Positions 45,744-55,300 of a stretch of DNA of 55,667 nt are shown in pieces (within the stretch, counting starts at the first letter, position 1; each line of letters begins with the position of its first letter). Source of the DNA: Planctomycetales bacterium (GTDB lineage: Bacteria; 4484-113). The translations under genes were made by a program, and so were the position numbers. The DNA lies in assembly GCA_030606285.1 (NCBI GenBank), contig JAUWGS010000013.1, forward strand, positions 1 through 55,667, given 5' to 3'. Below the pieces are notes generated by a model. It ran no database searches and was not told where the DNA came from. It was given only the letters and a program-made list of their open reading frames with translations.

Positions 45744-47543
45744 CTACTCCTTCCTCCGCGCCACTTTGTCCGCGATTTCGTCCTTCAGCCGGGACACGAG
45801 ATCCGCCGGCAGCATCGGTCCGAGGTCGCCGTCGAAGTAACCGCGCACGGAGACCGTACCGGTCTGCACTTCCTTCTTCCCGACAATTAGCGCGTACGGC
45901 ACCTTCTGCATTGTGGCCTCGCGGATCTTGAAGCCCAGCTTTTCGCTGCGCCCGTCCAGTTCGACCCGCAGTCCCGCCGCCGTCAGCTCGCGCTTCACGC
46001 TGTTTGCGAACTCAATCTGGTTATCCGTGATGGTCAGGATGCGCACCTGCTCCGGCGCGCACCAGAGCGGGAACGCTCCGTTAAAATCCTCCACCAGCAG
46101 GCCGACAAAGCGCTCGAAGCTGCCGAGGATGGCCCGATGGATCATCACCGGCATCTTGGCGGACCCGTCACTGCCGATGTACTCCAGGCCGAAGCGTTTC
46201 GGCAAATTGAAGTCGAGCTGTATCGTGCTGCCCTGCCATTCGCGGCCAAGGCTGTCGCGGATGTTGAAGTCAACCTTCGGGCCGTAGAACACGGCGTCCT
46301 TTTCCTGTATGTAGTACGGTATGCCGCGCTCGTCCAGCACCTTCTTCAGGCCCGCCTCGGCCATGTCCCAGATCTCCGGGCTGCCCATGAACTCGTCGGG
46401 CCGCGTCTTCAGCCCCACGGTGTAATCGAACCCAAACGTGTCCCACGTGTCGAAGCAGAAATCCAGGCACAGTTTTACCTCGTCCTCGTACTGCTCCGGA
46501 GTGCAGAAGTGATGCGCGTCGTCCTGGGTGATGTAGCGCACGCGCAGCATCCCGTGCAGAACGCCGCTGCGCTCGTTGCGGTAGACCGTGCCGAACTCGA
46601 AAAGCCTCAGCGGCAGGTCGCGGTAGCTGCGAGTCTTGTTCTGGTAGATGAGCATATGTCCGGGGCAGTTCATCGGCTTGATGCCATACATGATGCCCGG
46701 AAGCGGCCCGTCCTGGCTGCCTCCTTCCATATCCTTGACTAAAAACATATCGTCCAAGTAATGCTCCAGATGGCCGCTTACCTTCCACAGGTCGGGCTTC
46801 AGGATGTGCGGAGTGGTCACCGGCTGGTAGCCACGCTTGAGATGCTCGTCGTACATCCACTCCTGGATCTCGTGGAGCATGCGCGAGCCGCGCGGGCTGT
46901 AGAACGGCAGCCCGGGTCCGGCCTCATCGTAGAAGTGGAACAGATCCAGTTCGGGGCCCAACTTTCGGTGGTCGCGCTTCTCGGCCTCATCCACCCGCCT
47001 GATGTATGTCTCCAGCTCCTCCGCGCTCTCCCAGGCGGTTCCGTAGATGCGCTGCAGCATCTGGCGCTTCTCGTCACCGCGCCAGTACGCGCCGGCTATT
47101 TTCACCAGCTTGAAATGCTTGATCTCGCCGGCATTATCAATATGCGGGCCGGCGCAGAGGTCGATGAAATCACCGCTTTCGTAAAACGTCACCTTTTCGT
47201 CGGGCGGAATGCCCTCCAGAAGCTCCAACTTGTATGTGTCGTCGTGCTCGCGCAGGAAAGCCTCGGCGTCCTCGTGCGACTTCTCGATACGCTCGAATGG
47301 TGCGTTCTTCTGCGCGATTTCGCGCATCCGCTGCTCAATCTTTGGCAGGTCCTCCGGCGTGAAGCGGTGCTCGGTGTCGAAATCGTAGTAAAAACCGTCC
47401 TCGATGGGCGGCCCGATGGCCAGTTTCGTACCGGGAAACAGCTCGATAACAGCCTGCGCCATCAGGTGCGACGCGCTGTGGCGCAGCGCGTGCAGCCGCG
47501 ATTTCTCCTCGTGGTCAACGTCTCGTTTTGCGATAACCGGCAT
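45744..47543 (-). CDS. thrS: Threonyl-tRNA synthetase lacking the TGS domain
   Basis: The 599-residue class II enzyme charges tRNA-Thr. It enters the editing domain almost at once (LHALRHSASHLMAQAVIELFPG, about residues 18-39), so the usual N-terminal TGS domain of about 60 residues is absent. The catalytic core shows zinc ligands (MNCPGHM Cys, and the two later His residues) and class II motifs (FEFGTVYRNERSGVLHGMLRVR; GSFERFVGLLVE). The C-terminal anticodon domain is complete. ATG 47543 is chosen; a TTG 11 codons upstream (47576) adds only a Gly/Pro-rich piece and does not restore TGS. It leads glmU and prs and diverges from pgk. Confidence 0.93.
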   Translation of the reverse strand: MPVIAKRDVDHEEKSRLHALRHSASHLMAQAVIELFPGTKLAIGPPIEDGFYYDFDTEHRFTPEDLPKIEQRMREIAQKNAPFERIEKSHEDAEAFLREHDDTYKLELLEGIPPDEKVTFYESGDFIDLCAGPHIDNAGEIKHFKLVKIAGAYWRGDEKRQMLQRIYGTAWESAEELETYIRRVDEAEKRDHRKLGPELDLFHFYDEAGPGLPFYSPRGSRMLHEIQEWMYDEHLKRGYQPVTTPHILKPDLWKVSGHLEHYLDDMFLVKDMEGGSQDGPLPGIMYGIKPMNCPGHMLIYQNKTRSYRDLPLRLFEFGTVYRNERSGVLHGMLRVRYITQDDAHHFCTPEQYEDEVKLCLDFCFDTWDTFGFDYTVGLKTRPDEFMGSPEIWDMAEAGLKKVLDERGIPYYIQEKDAVFYGPKVDFNIRDSLGREWQGSTIQLDFNLPKRFGLEYIGSDGSAKMPVMIHRAILGSFERFVGLLVEDFNGAFPLWCAPEQVRILTITDNQIEFANSVKRELTAAGLRVELDGRSEKLGFKIREATMQKVPYALIVGKKEVQTGTVSVRGYFDGDLGPMLPADLVSRLKDEIADKVARRKE

Positions 47544-47650
47544 CCTGAACACCCCACCCGACTGCGGCGGCAACAACCCGCCTGGTCGGGCGCTGCTATC
47601 TTACCACAAGGTTGCATCACCCAATCATCGCTCCCAGGGGAGTTCACAGG

Positions 47651-47690
47651 TATAATTGTCGCCGAAACGCTTTCCTGGAGGCGCTGACGC
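47651..47690 (+). promoter_or_regulatory. pgk -10 (TATAAT) and ribosome-binding site
   Basis: A perfect TATAAT lies at 47651-47656; GGAGGCG at 47677-47683 is a normal Shine-Dalgarno for the ATG at 47691. No clear -35 is seen. Confidence 0.5.
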
Positions 47691-48890
47691 ATGCAGCTAA
47701 GGGAATACACACAAGACGACGTTCGGGGCAAACGGGTCCTTGTACGCGCAGACCTGAATGTGCCACTAAAAGACGGCGAAGTCGCCGACGACACGCGGAT
47801 TGCCGCGAGCCTGCCCAACATCATCAAGCTCCACGAGTTCGGCGCCCTCATCTCCGTCATCTCGCATCTGGGACGTCCCAAAGGCGAGCCGAAGCCGGAG
47901 CTGAGAATGGAGCCGATGGCGAAAGCTCTGGAACGCCTGCTGAAAGCTCAAAACTGCGGCTTAAGCGCCGTCAGACATGTGCCGGACTGCATCGGTGCAG
48001 CGGTTCAGCAAGCGGTCGCCGCGCAGTCGCCGGACACCGTTCTGCTGCTCGAAAACTCGCGCTTTCATCCCGGCGAGACGAAAAACGACCCCGAATTCGC
48101 GCGGCAGCTCGCGCAGCCGTTCGAAGTCTTCGTCAACGATGCGTTCGGCACCGCGCACCGCGCCCATGCCAGCACCGTCGGCGTGGTGGAGCACCTGTCC
48201 GCATTTGCCGGAACGCTGATGATGCGGGAAGTCGAAGCGCTCTCGCGCATCACGGAAAACCCCGCAAGGCCCTTCGTCGTCGTGCTCGGCGGCAAGAAGG
48301 TCTCGGACAAGCTGCCGCTGCTGCAAAACCTGTGCGGGCGCGCCGACAGAGTGCTCATCGGCGGCGCAATGGTGTTCACGCTCGCACGGGCTCTGGGCCT
48401 GAGCGCCGGCAAGTCGCTGGTTGAGGAAAGGCACATCGACGCCTGCCGCGACATCATCGCGGACTACAACGAGAGCGCAACGAAACTGGTGCTGCCCGAA
48501 GACGTTACCGTCACTGACGACATAGAATCGCCGGAGAAGATCGCCAACCGGCGTCTCGCAGAGATCGAAGACGGGGAAATGGGCGTGGACATCGGCGAGA
48601 TGACGCGGGACGCTTTCGCATTACAGCTATCCGAAGCGGCGACCATCTTCTGGAACGGGCCGATGGGCGTGTTCGAACATAAGCCGTTCGACGCGGGGAC
48701 GATTGCGGTGGCAAAGGCTATCGCCGACAATACTGAAGCCTATTCAGTGGTCGGCGGCGGCGAAAGCGTCGAGGCGGTGAACAAGCTAGGCTTCGCGGAC
48801 AGCATCAGCCACATCAGCACCGGCGGCGGCGCGTCGCTGGAATTCGTGGCAGGAATGGAGCTTCCGGGTCTAAAAGTGCTGGCGGAGTAG
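47691..48890 (+). CDS. pgk: Phosphoglycerate kinase
   Basis: The 399-residue glycolytic kinase has the family start RVLVRADLNVPLKDGEV (about 15-31), SHLGRPKG, LLENSRFHPGETKNDPEFARQLA, and the nucleotide-binding end VVGGGESVEAVNKLG..HISTGGGASLEFVAG. Length is normal. No gap or tpi gene is adjacent, unlike in many bacteria. Confidence 0.97.
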   Translation: MQLREYTQDDVRGKRVLVRADLNVPLKDGEVADDTRIAASLPNIIKLHEFGALISVISHLGRPKGEPKPELRMEPMAKALERLLKAQNCGLSAVRHVPDCIGAAVQQAVAAQSPDTVLLLENSRFHPGETKNDPEFARQLAQPFEVFVNDAFGTAHRAHASTVGVVEHLSAFAGTLMMREVEALSRITENPARPFVVVLGGKKVSDKLPLLQNLCGRADRVLIGGAMVFTLARALGLSAGKSLVEERHIDACRDIIADYNESATKLVLPEDVTVTDDIESPEKIANRRLAEIEDGEMGVDIGEMTRDAFALQLSEAATIFWNGPMGVFEHKPFDAGTIAVAKAIADNTEAYSVVGGGESVEAVNKLGFADSISHISTGGGASLEFVAGMELPGLKVLAE

Positions 48891-48917
48891 TGCTGCAGGA
48901 CAGGAACGTCTACTCCG

Positions 48918-49889
48918 CTACCGCTTTACGACGATACTGCCGGTGAAGAAGCCAAAAATACTGAGATCGTCGTCCGCTCCTTTAGTGTACAGCTTCCCAC
49001 GATGGAGCATCCAGAAGCCGTCGGCCAGATGAAACTCCATCTCGAGAGCCTTCCAGCCTCCTGTGAACACCGTCACCACTGCCGGATAATCCCAGGTGTT
49101 ACCCAATCGGTCCGTGTAATCGTATTGCACTTCTTTTACCATTTGTGCATCGTCGAAGTCGTAGTGCTCGTTGCCCTCTTCATCTTTCGTAATCGCCGGT
49201 TCAGTGATGAACTCCTTCACCAGCCTGGAGTCATCTTCGGCGAACCAAAGCTCACATCCGTTCACGAAGTTCTCTTTAAGGCGGTATTCATCCAGCACAA
49301 GTATGTGCCTAAGCGGCATCCAGCCGTTCGGCCGTGATACACGAAAGGGGCTCGCCCATTTGATATAGTCGGGAATCGGGGAGCTTGCGAAGAAACGGTT
49401 CTCCGGCATCGGCGTGGGTGCCAGGATCATCTTGAAGTAACCATCTTCATTCAAGTACGTGCACTGCGACACGTCGCTCTGGAACAGCACGTACTCGCTG
49501 GGCACCTTGAAGTACACACCCCGGTCATACGGCCCTTCAACCGCGCGCACGGATCGGTTGGTGGCAAATACATAGGTGTACGCGATGGACGAATAATCCC
49601 GCCGGTCTTCGCAGAGAAGCCAGAAGGCGTTGCGGTCACGTGCACGGATGAGCTTATGCACGATTTTGTCGGGAAGCCGCCTGTCCGCATACCTCGGGTC
49701 AGGGTCAGTACCTGCGGCGCCGAACAGGCCCGCAACCCGCGCGGGCTGGTCAATCCCGGGAAAGACGACGAAGCGCCCAAGTTTGGCCGGGTCGAACGGC
49801 GAATCTTGCGCGACCTCCTCGGCAAACACCTGTCCGGCTATAAGCAGCACAAGCGCTCCCAGGCATGCGAAGAGCATCAGCTTTTTCAT
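48918..49889 (-). CDS. Secreted protein of unknown function
   Basis: The 323-residue protein has a signal peptide (MKKLMLFACLGALVLLIAGQVFA, cleavage expected before EEVAQ). The mature part is rich in aromatic residues and strands (NAFWLLCEDRRDYSSIAYTY, KALEMEFHLADGFWMLHRGKLY), a mixed pattern that could suit a periplasmic lipid- or ligand-binding fold, but no family is recognised. ATG 49889 is chosen because GAGAGGAGG lies seven bases upstream; the longer open frame to 49964 would hide the signal peptide. It follows the phosphoribosyltransferase gene by 44 bases. Confidence 0.7.
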   Translation of the reverse strand: MKKLMLFACLGALVLLIAGQVFAEEVAQDSPFDPAKLGRFVVFPGIDQPARVAGLFGAAGTDPDPRYADRRLPDKIVHKLIRARDRNAFWLLCEDRRDYSSIAYTYVFATNRSVRAVEGPYDRGVYFKVPSEYVLFQSDVSQCTYLNEDGYFKMILAPTPMPENRFFASSPIPDYIKWASPFRVSRPNGWMPLRHILVLDEYRLKENFVNGCELWFAEDDSRLVKEFITEPAITKDEEGNEHYDFDDAQMVKEVQYDYTDRLGNTWDYPAVVTVFTGGWKALEMEFHLADGFWMLHRGKLYTKGADDDLSIFGFFTGSIVVKR

Positions 49890-49933
49890 ATCGAACCTCC
49901 TCTCTACCTGAATATGAATCCAGGACGCGCGGC

Positions 49934-50416
49934 TCAGGCGCCGTTCTGCAACCCGTAATCCCACGGGAACACAAGGTCGGTTTCCACCGACACTTTGTAG
50001 AAATCCGGCTCGTAGCCGTCGCCTTTGCGGTCGGCGTAACAGGCGGTTTTGATCTCCACCGGCTCAAACTTCTCCAGCGCGCGCCGCGCGATATTCATCG
50101 TCGCGCCGGTGCGGCTGATGTCGTCCACCAGCAGCACGCGCTTGCCCGCAGCGTAACTGTAGGGCTTGATGACCAGCACCGGCTCCTCGCTGACCACTTC
50201 CATCATCATCCGGCGCGTGATCTTGATGGGAAAGAAGTCTACTTCAAGCGCGCTGGCGATGACCGCGCCGACGATTACGCCTCCGCGCGCAATGCCGACG
50301 ACGAGGTCGGGCTGATACTGCTCGCCGATTGCGTCCGCGAATTCGCGCGCGCCCTGCCCGAACTCAGTCCAGTCCAGGACGATTCGCTCCTTGCCCGTTG
50401 ACGAGCCCGCTTCCAT
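49934..50416 (-). CDS. Phosphoribosyltransferase (purine-type)
   Basis: The 160-residue protein has the type I PRTase fold with the PRPP loop VLLVDDISRTGATM (about 95-108) and the early VVGIARGGVIVGAVIA. It resembles the small xanthine/hypoxanthine-type or COG2236 group; the exact base is uncertain. It lies 34 bases after dnaG and may be in the same operon. Confidence 0.8.
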   Translation of the reverse strand: MEAGSSTGKERIVLDWTEFGQGAREFADAIGEQYQPDLVVGIARGGVIVGAVIASALEVDFFPIKITRRMMMEVVSEEPVLVIKPYSYAAGKRVLLVDDISRTGATMNIARRALEKFEPVEIKTACYADRKGDGYEPDFYKVSVETDLVFPWDYGLQNGA

Positions 50417-50450
50417 CCCGGCTTCAAGTTATCCCATCCGCGCGCAGATG

Positions 50451-52277
50451 TCAAAACACCTGGCTGCCTTTGCCTTCGGTATCCTTAGTAGTAGCTGTTT
50501 TGAGTTCTCCCGCCAGCTTTGCGCGCTGCGCCAGGAGGTCACGCATCTTCTCGCCCAGCTCACGGCTCAGCTCATCATCGCCCTCACTCTGCGCTTTCGC
50601 TAGCTCCTTTTGTGCAGCGCGAATCTCCTCGCTCAAGTCCTCCAGCTTAAACGCTCGTATCTTCGTCACGTATGCCTCGATGCCGTACTCACCTTCCGGT
50701 ACGTCGCGCTGCTTCAGCTCCGCGCACAGCGCCGCGAGCTCTTTGGGGAAGTCAGGAAGCGTGTAATCCTCTGCGTTCTTCACCACGCGCGTGAACAATT
50801 CGCGGAACTTGCCTTCTGGGAAATCCTCCTCGGAAAGCTCGGTTGCAGCATCTGCGCGCAACTTCTCATCTGCCAGAATCGCTGCAAAGAACCGCGATAG
50901 AAAATCTTCTCGCGGCGTCGTCAGGCGCGCCTCGCTAGCCTTATCAGCTCCCTTCCTACGACGAACGCGCGCACCGGCGTGCAGCAAATCGCGTACCTGG
51001 CGTTCCTCCATCCTCAGCACCCCTGCCATGTCCCTGCAGAACGACTCCTGCACCATCGCATCGCGGATGCGCGAGAAAATCGGCGCGACTTCCTCAAACA
51101 GCCGCTTGACCTCCATCGGCTCGGGCTCGGCGCTCTTTATGCGCAAGGCGGTTATCAGGCGCGGGTACGGCACCGCTTGCATACACGGCTCCCCATCGAA
51201 GTATGGCACCTTTTCCTTCAACTTGAGGATAGCTTCCCTGCCTCCCACGCGCGCCACGTCGTCCGGATCCTGCCCTTCCTCGCACCGTAGTACGCGTGGG
51301 TAATAGCCTGCCGCCATGAACTCCTCGCTGGAACGCAGCGCCGCGGTGATGCCCGCCGCGTCGCCGTCGAACGCCAGGAAGAAGTTATCGGTATTCCGCG
51401 CCAGCGTCTTGATGTGCTCGCCCGTCAGCGAAGTCCCGCACGTTGCGACCACGTTTATCACACCCGCCTGGTGCAGCGAAATTACGTCCATGTAGCCCTC
51501 GACGATGAACGCCGCTTTCTCATCGGTGATGGCCCGGCGCGCGAAGTTGAAGCCGTAGAGCATCCGGCTCTTGTTATAGAGCGGCGTGTTGGTCGTGTTC
51601 AGGTACTTCGGCTCACCGTCGCCCAGCGCGCGTCCGGCGAAGCTCACGACATCCCCCCGGTGGTCGAACAGCGGGAAAATTATGCGGCTGCGCAGCATGT
51701 CAATCATCTCGCCGCGCCGCCCCTCAAGCGTCAGGTTCAAGTCAATCAGGTCGCGCGTACGGGCGTTGTGCTCCTGCAGGAAATGCGTCAGGCCACCGGG
51801 CTCCAGCGGCGTCACACCGATGCCGAAGCGCTTGATTGTGCCCTCGCTAAGCCCGCGCTCCTGGAGGTACTTCAGCGCCTGCTGGCCATGCGTAGTGCTC
51901 ACAAGTGTCTTGCGGTAAAAGCCGTCGGCGGCGCGGACGATTTTCAGCAGGAACTGGCGGCGGGTGATGCGCTGGCGCTCCTTCTCCGGGCGGTATTGCC
52001 TAAGATCCACGCCGTAGCGCTTGGCGAGCATCTCGACGACTTCGGCCATCTCCAGATGCTCGATCTTGGCGAGAAACTGGAAGACGTTGCCGCCCTCCTT
52101 GCAGCCGAAGCAGTGCCACAAGCCCGTCTCGACGTCCACCGATAGCGACGGGTCTTTCTCCTTGTGGAACGGGCAGACGGCGAAGAAGCGGCTGCCCTTT
52201 TTCTTCAGGCGCAGATATTCGCTGAACACGGCGTGGAAGTCCATCCGCGCAGCCAGTTCTTCAAAGACGCTCGCCAC
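50451..52277 (-). CDS. dnaG: DNA primase
   Basis: The 608-residue protein makes RNA primers at the replication fork. The zinc-binding domain has Cys35, His38, Cys56 and Cys59 (CPFHKEKDPS..HCFGCKEGG). The TOPRIM core shows VEGYMDVISLHQAG and DGDAAGITAA (about 245-310). The C-terminal helical domain is expected to bind DnaB. The start is a GTG; TATACT (52291-52286) lies eight bases upstream without Shine-Dalgarno, again a leaderless arrangement. Confidence 0.96.
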   Translation of the reverse strand: MASVFEELAARMDFHAVFSEYLRLKKKGSRFFAVCPFHKEKDPSLSVDVETGLWHCFGCKEGGNVFQFLAKIEHLEMAEVVEMLAKRYGVDLRQYRPEKERQRITRRQFLLKIVRAADGFYRKTLVSTTHGQQALKYLQERGLSEGTIKRFGIGVTPLEPGGLTHFLQEHNARTRDLIDLNLTLEGRRGEMIDMLRSRIIFPLFDHRGDVVSFAGRALGDGEPKYLNTTNTPLYNKSRMLYGFNFARRAITDEKAAFIVEGYMDVISLHQAGVINVVATCGTSLTGEHIKTLARNTDNFFLAFDGDAAGITAALRSSEEFMAAGYYPRVLRCEEGQDPDDVARVGGREAILKLKEKVPYFDGEPCMQAVPYPRLITALRIKSAEPEPMEVKRLFEEVAPIFSRIRDAMVQESFCRDMAGVLRMEERQVRDLLHAGARVRRRKGADKASEARLTTPREDFLSRFFAAILADEKLRADAATELSEEDFPEGKFRELFTRVVKNAEDYTLPDFPKELAALCAELKQRDVPEGEYGIEAYVTKIRAFKLEDLSEEIRAAQKELAKAQSEGDDELSRELGEKMRDLLAQRAKLAGELKTATTKDTEGKGSQVF

Positions 52278-52285
52278 CCCGCTCT

Positions 52286-52291
52286 AGTATA
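52286..52291 (-). promoter_or_regulatory. -10 element (TATACT) directly before dnaG
   Basis: A near-consensus hexamer ends eight bases before the GTG start of dnaG. No ribosome-binding site lies between them. Confidence 0.5.
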
Positions 52292-52367
52292 GCGCGGATG
52301 GAATGGATTGTGGGCTGTCACGATAGAGAGCTTTTTGCAGCAGTCAACCGGTACGCCACACTATATG

Positions 52368-55300
52368 CTACGGCACATACCGCGCGAACTTCACATCGTA
52401 GCTATGTTCGCCAATTGCGGTGTCGCTATAGGCGATGCACGGGGCGCCATCAGCGTCAAACGCAAGGGATGTCCTCCAATCTGTCGCAGTGTCCACTATC
52501 TCGAAATCCCAGGACGAACCGTTCCACCATGCGAGCTTGAGGAACGCGGCGTCTGCCGCCGGCTCAATGTAGGAAATCACCGGATTCCCTTCGCTGTCAA
52601 GCGCCATGCAGATTCCCTTAACCTCGTACGGGTAGCTCGGGTCAACGGTCTCGTATTCCCACGAACCGGTGTTCCAGCGGGCCAGTGTAAGACCACCGCT
52701 GTAGAGTAAGTACGCGATGATGGGAGTACCGTCGGCGGCGAAGACGAGTGAGTTGGGATAGAAGTGGCACTGGACCCCGTTGTCGACAATGTCTGTGTCC
52801 CAGGATGCGCCGTCCCACTGAGTGTAATAGAGCTTTATACCGTTTGGATCTGCCCAGCTGATGCACGGGTGCCCTTGTGTGTCATAGGCCAGCGAAGTAT
52901 GAAAAGAGAGAGCCGAATCTGACCCGATTTGTTCGGTTTGCCATGCAACCCCATTCCAGCGCGCAAAGCACAGAGGAGCAAACCACGGGTCTTCCTCACC
53001 GGAGCCCGAATAGCTAATGGTGGCGTTCCCAGTTTGATCATAAACCAGCGAACTGAAGTATCCTGAAGGCCACCCCTCAACGATGACCGAGATATCCCAG
53101 GAAGAGCCTTCAAATGCGGCATACCTCAGATTCCCCCCTTCAGGCGATGAACTCTCGCCAAGGTAACTGATGGCGGGATAGCCCTCCGGGCTGAATGCTA
53201 AGCTGCTTTGGTAGCCAGTGGTCGTCCCCATGTCCACCGTCTCTATTATCCAGCCAGAGTCGGCCTTAGCGGCGAATCTGAGTTCGTTCTCCGGGCTCGA
53301 TATGGGCCCCAGTTCGAGTTGGGGACTGTAATGGTAGCTAATCGCCGGATTGCCCTGATGATCAAGTGCCATTGACACCTGGGGCCCCCCCGGGATGGCT
53401 CCGTCAACTACTTCGATTACCCAGAGCGAAACAAAGTAAGCGAAGATGAGCGAATGCTCCCCCAGCGCGTTAGTAACCGTAAGCGTACCTTCGTACACCC
53501 CGATTTCACCAGCTTCAACAACTGGACAAGGCTCTGAGGATGTGTTGGGAATAGCACCACCGCCGAAGTCCCATTTATACGCGAGCGGCTCCGTGCCGAC
53601 AACAGCCGCAGTAAACTCTATTTCCGCGCCGGGCCGCATGCGAGACGGGGATACTAAGGCAATGTAGGGCGGGATTTGCCCCTCACCGATTGTATACAGA
53701 TGACCGTCATAGCTACCCACGTACAGAGCACCGTCATCGCCGATTGCCGGACTGGAGTCTACTCTGCCTGCATAGCAGCGCCACTTGATGTGGCCATCCT
53801 GGTTGATCGCGTAAAGGTAAGAGTCGCGGCTCCCAAAATAAATGGTGCCCTCAGCGTCTATCGTCGGACTGGACTTAATCTCAGCGCCGGTCCAAAAGTG
53901 CCATTTCGGGGCGCCCTGAGCATCCATCGCGTACAGATAGCCATCGTCACATCCAACATAGATTGTTCCATCCACACCTATCGCCGGGCTGGAGTACACA
54001 TCACCCCCGATCTCAAAGCGCCACTTGAGCGTCCCGTCGGAATTAACTGCGCAGACGTATCCATTAGAGATATATTCAGAGCTGCTACCATCACTGCCAA
54101 CGTACACCGTGCCGTCTTCTCCGATTGCCGGGCTAGACTGGATGTCATGCCAAAGGTATCTCGCCCATTTGAATTCGCCTTCCGGCGTAATGGCGTACAG
54201 CGAGCGATTGTCGCATCCCACGTAAATAGTGCCGTCAGCGCCAATAGCAGGGCTGGATAGCACATCATTGCTCATCTCATAGCGCCACTTTAGAGTTCCA
54301 TCAGGATTGATGGCGTGGAGAAAGCCATCATAACTTCCTACATAGATAGCTCCATCGGCTCCTATGGCGGGACTGGAACGAATCGGGCCCCCCGCTTGAT
54401 ACCGCCATCTGAGACTGCCATCTGGACTAATGGCATACAGGTGATTGTCATAGCTTCCCGCATAAACCGTTCCATCTGAACCTATTGCTGGACTGGAAAG
54501 CACCGCGTCTTCTGTTTCGTAGCGCCACTTCAAGCTGCCGTCGCGGTTGACCGCATATAGATAACCGTCTGAACATCCTACATAGATCGTACCATCAGCA
54601 GCTATTGCGGGACTGGATAGAACTCCGTAAGGTGCCGAAGGACTGGTCGGACAGCCCCACTGAATGCTCCCAGAACCAGGCCCGATATAGGGGCTTCTCC
54701 GGTTATGCGTTGGCTCACGTCCAAACATATACCAGTCACCGCGGGCATCTTCAATCGTCAATGTGAAACCGCTGCTATCAAAACCTGCGCTGTTAGTCAC
54801 TATAAGCTCGCACTGGTAGTTACCCTCCTCGCCCACCGTCACCGTTGGCCAGGGCTCATTTGACTGGTTCGGTATCGCGCCACCGCCGAAATCCCACTGC
54901 CACTCGAATGGCCCGGTGCCGAAGACCTGGACGAAGAACTGCACCTGGGTATGCGCCACAGCCGTAGTTGGCCATACCCGTTCGATAGACGGCGGAATCG
55001 GCACGGAAGTGACCTCCAGGACAAATCCATAACTGTCCTGCCCCACGTCATTGGCTACCACGAGAGTGCACTCGTAGCTGCCTTCATCGCCCACCATTGC
55101 CGTTGGCCAGGGCTCATTGCTTGTATTCGGCACCGCGCCGCCGCCAAAATCCCACTGCCACTCAAACGGCCCGGTGCCGAAGACCTGGACGAAGAACTGC
55201 GTCTGGCTGTACGCTTCCACCGAAGTCGGCCATACCCGCTCGATGAACGGGGGATACACTGCCGGCGTCACCAGCACCGAGAAGAAGTACACGTGCCGTC

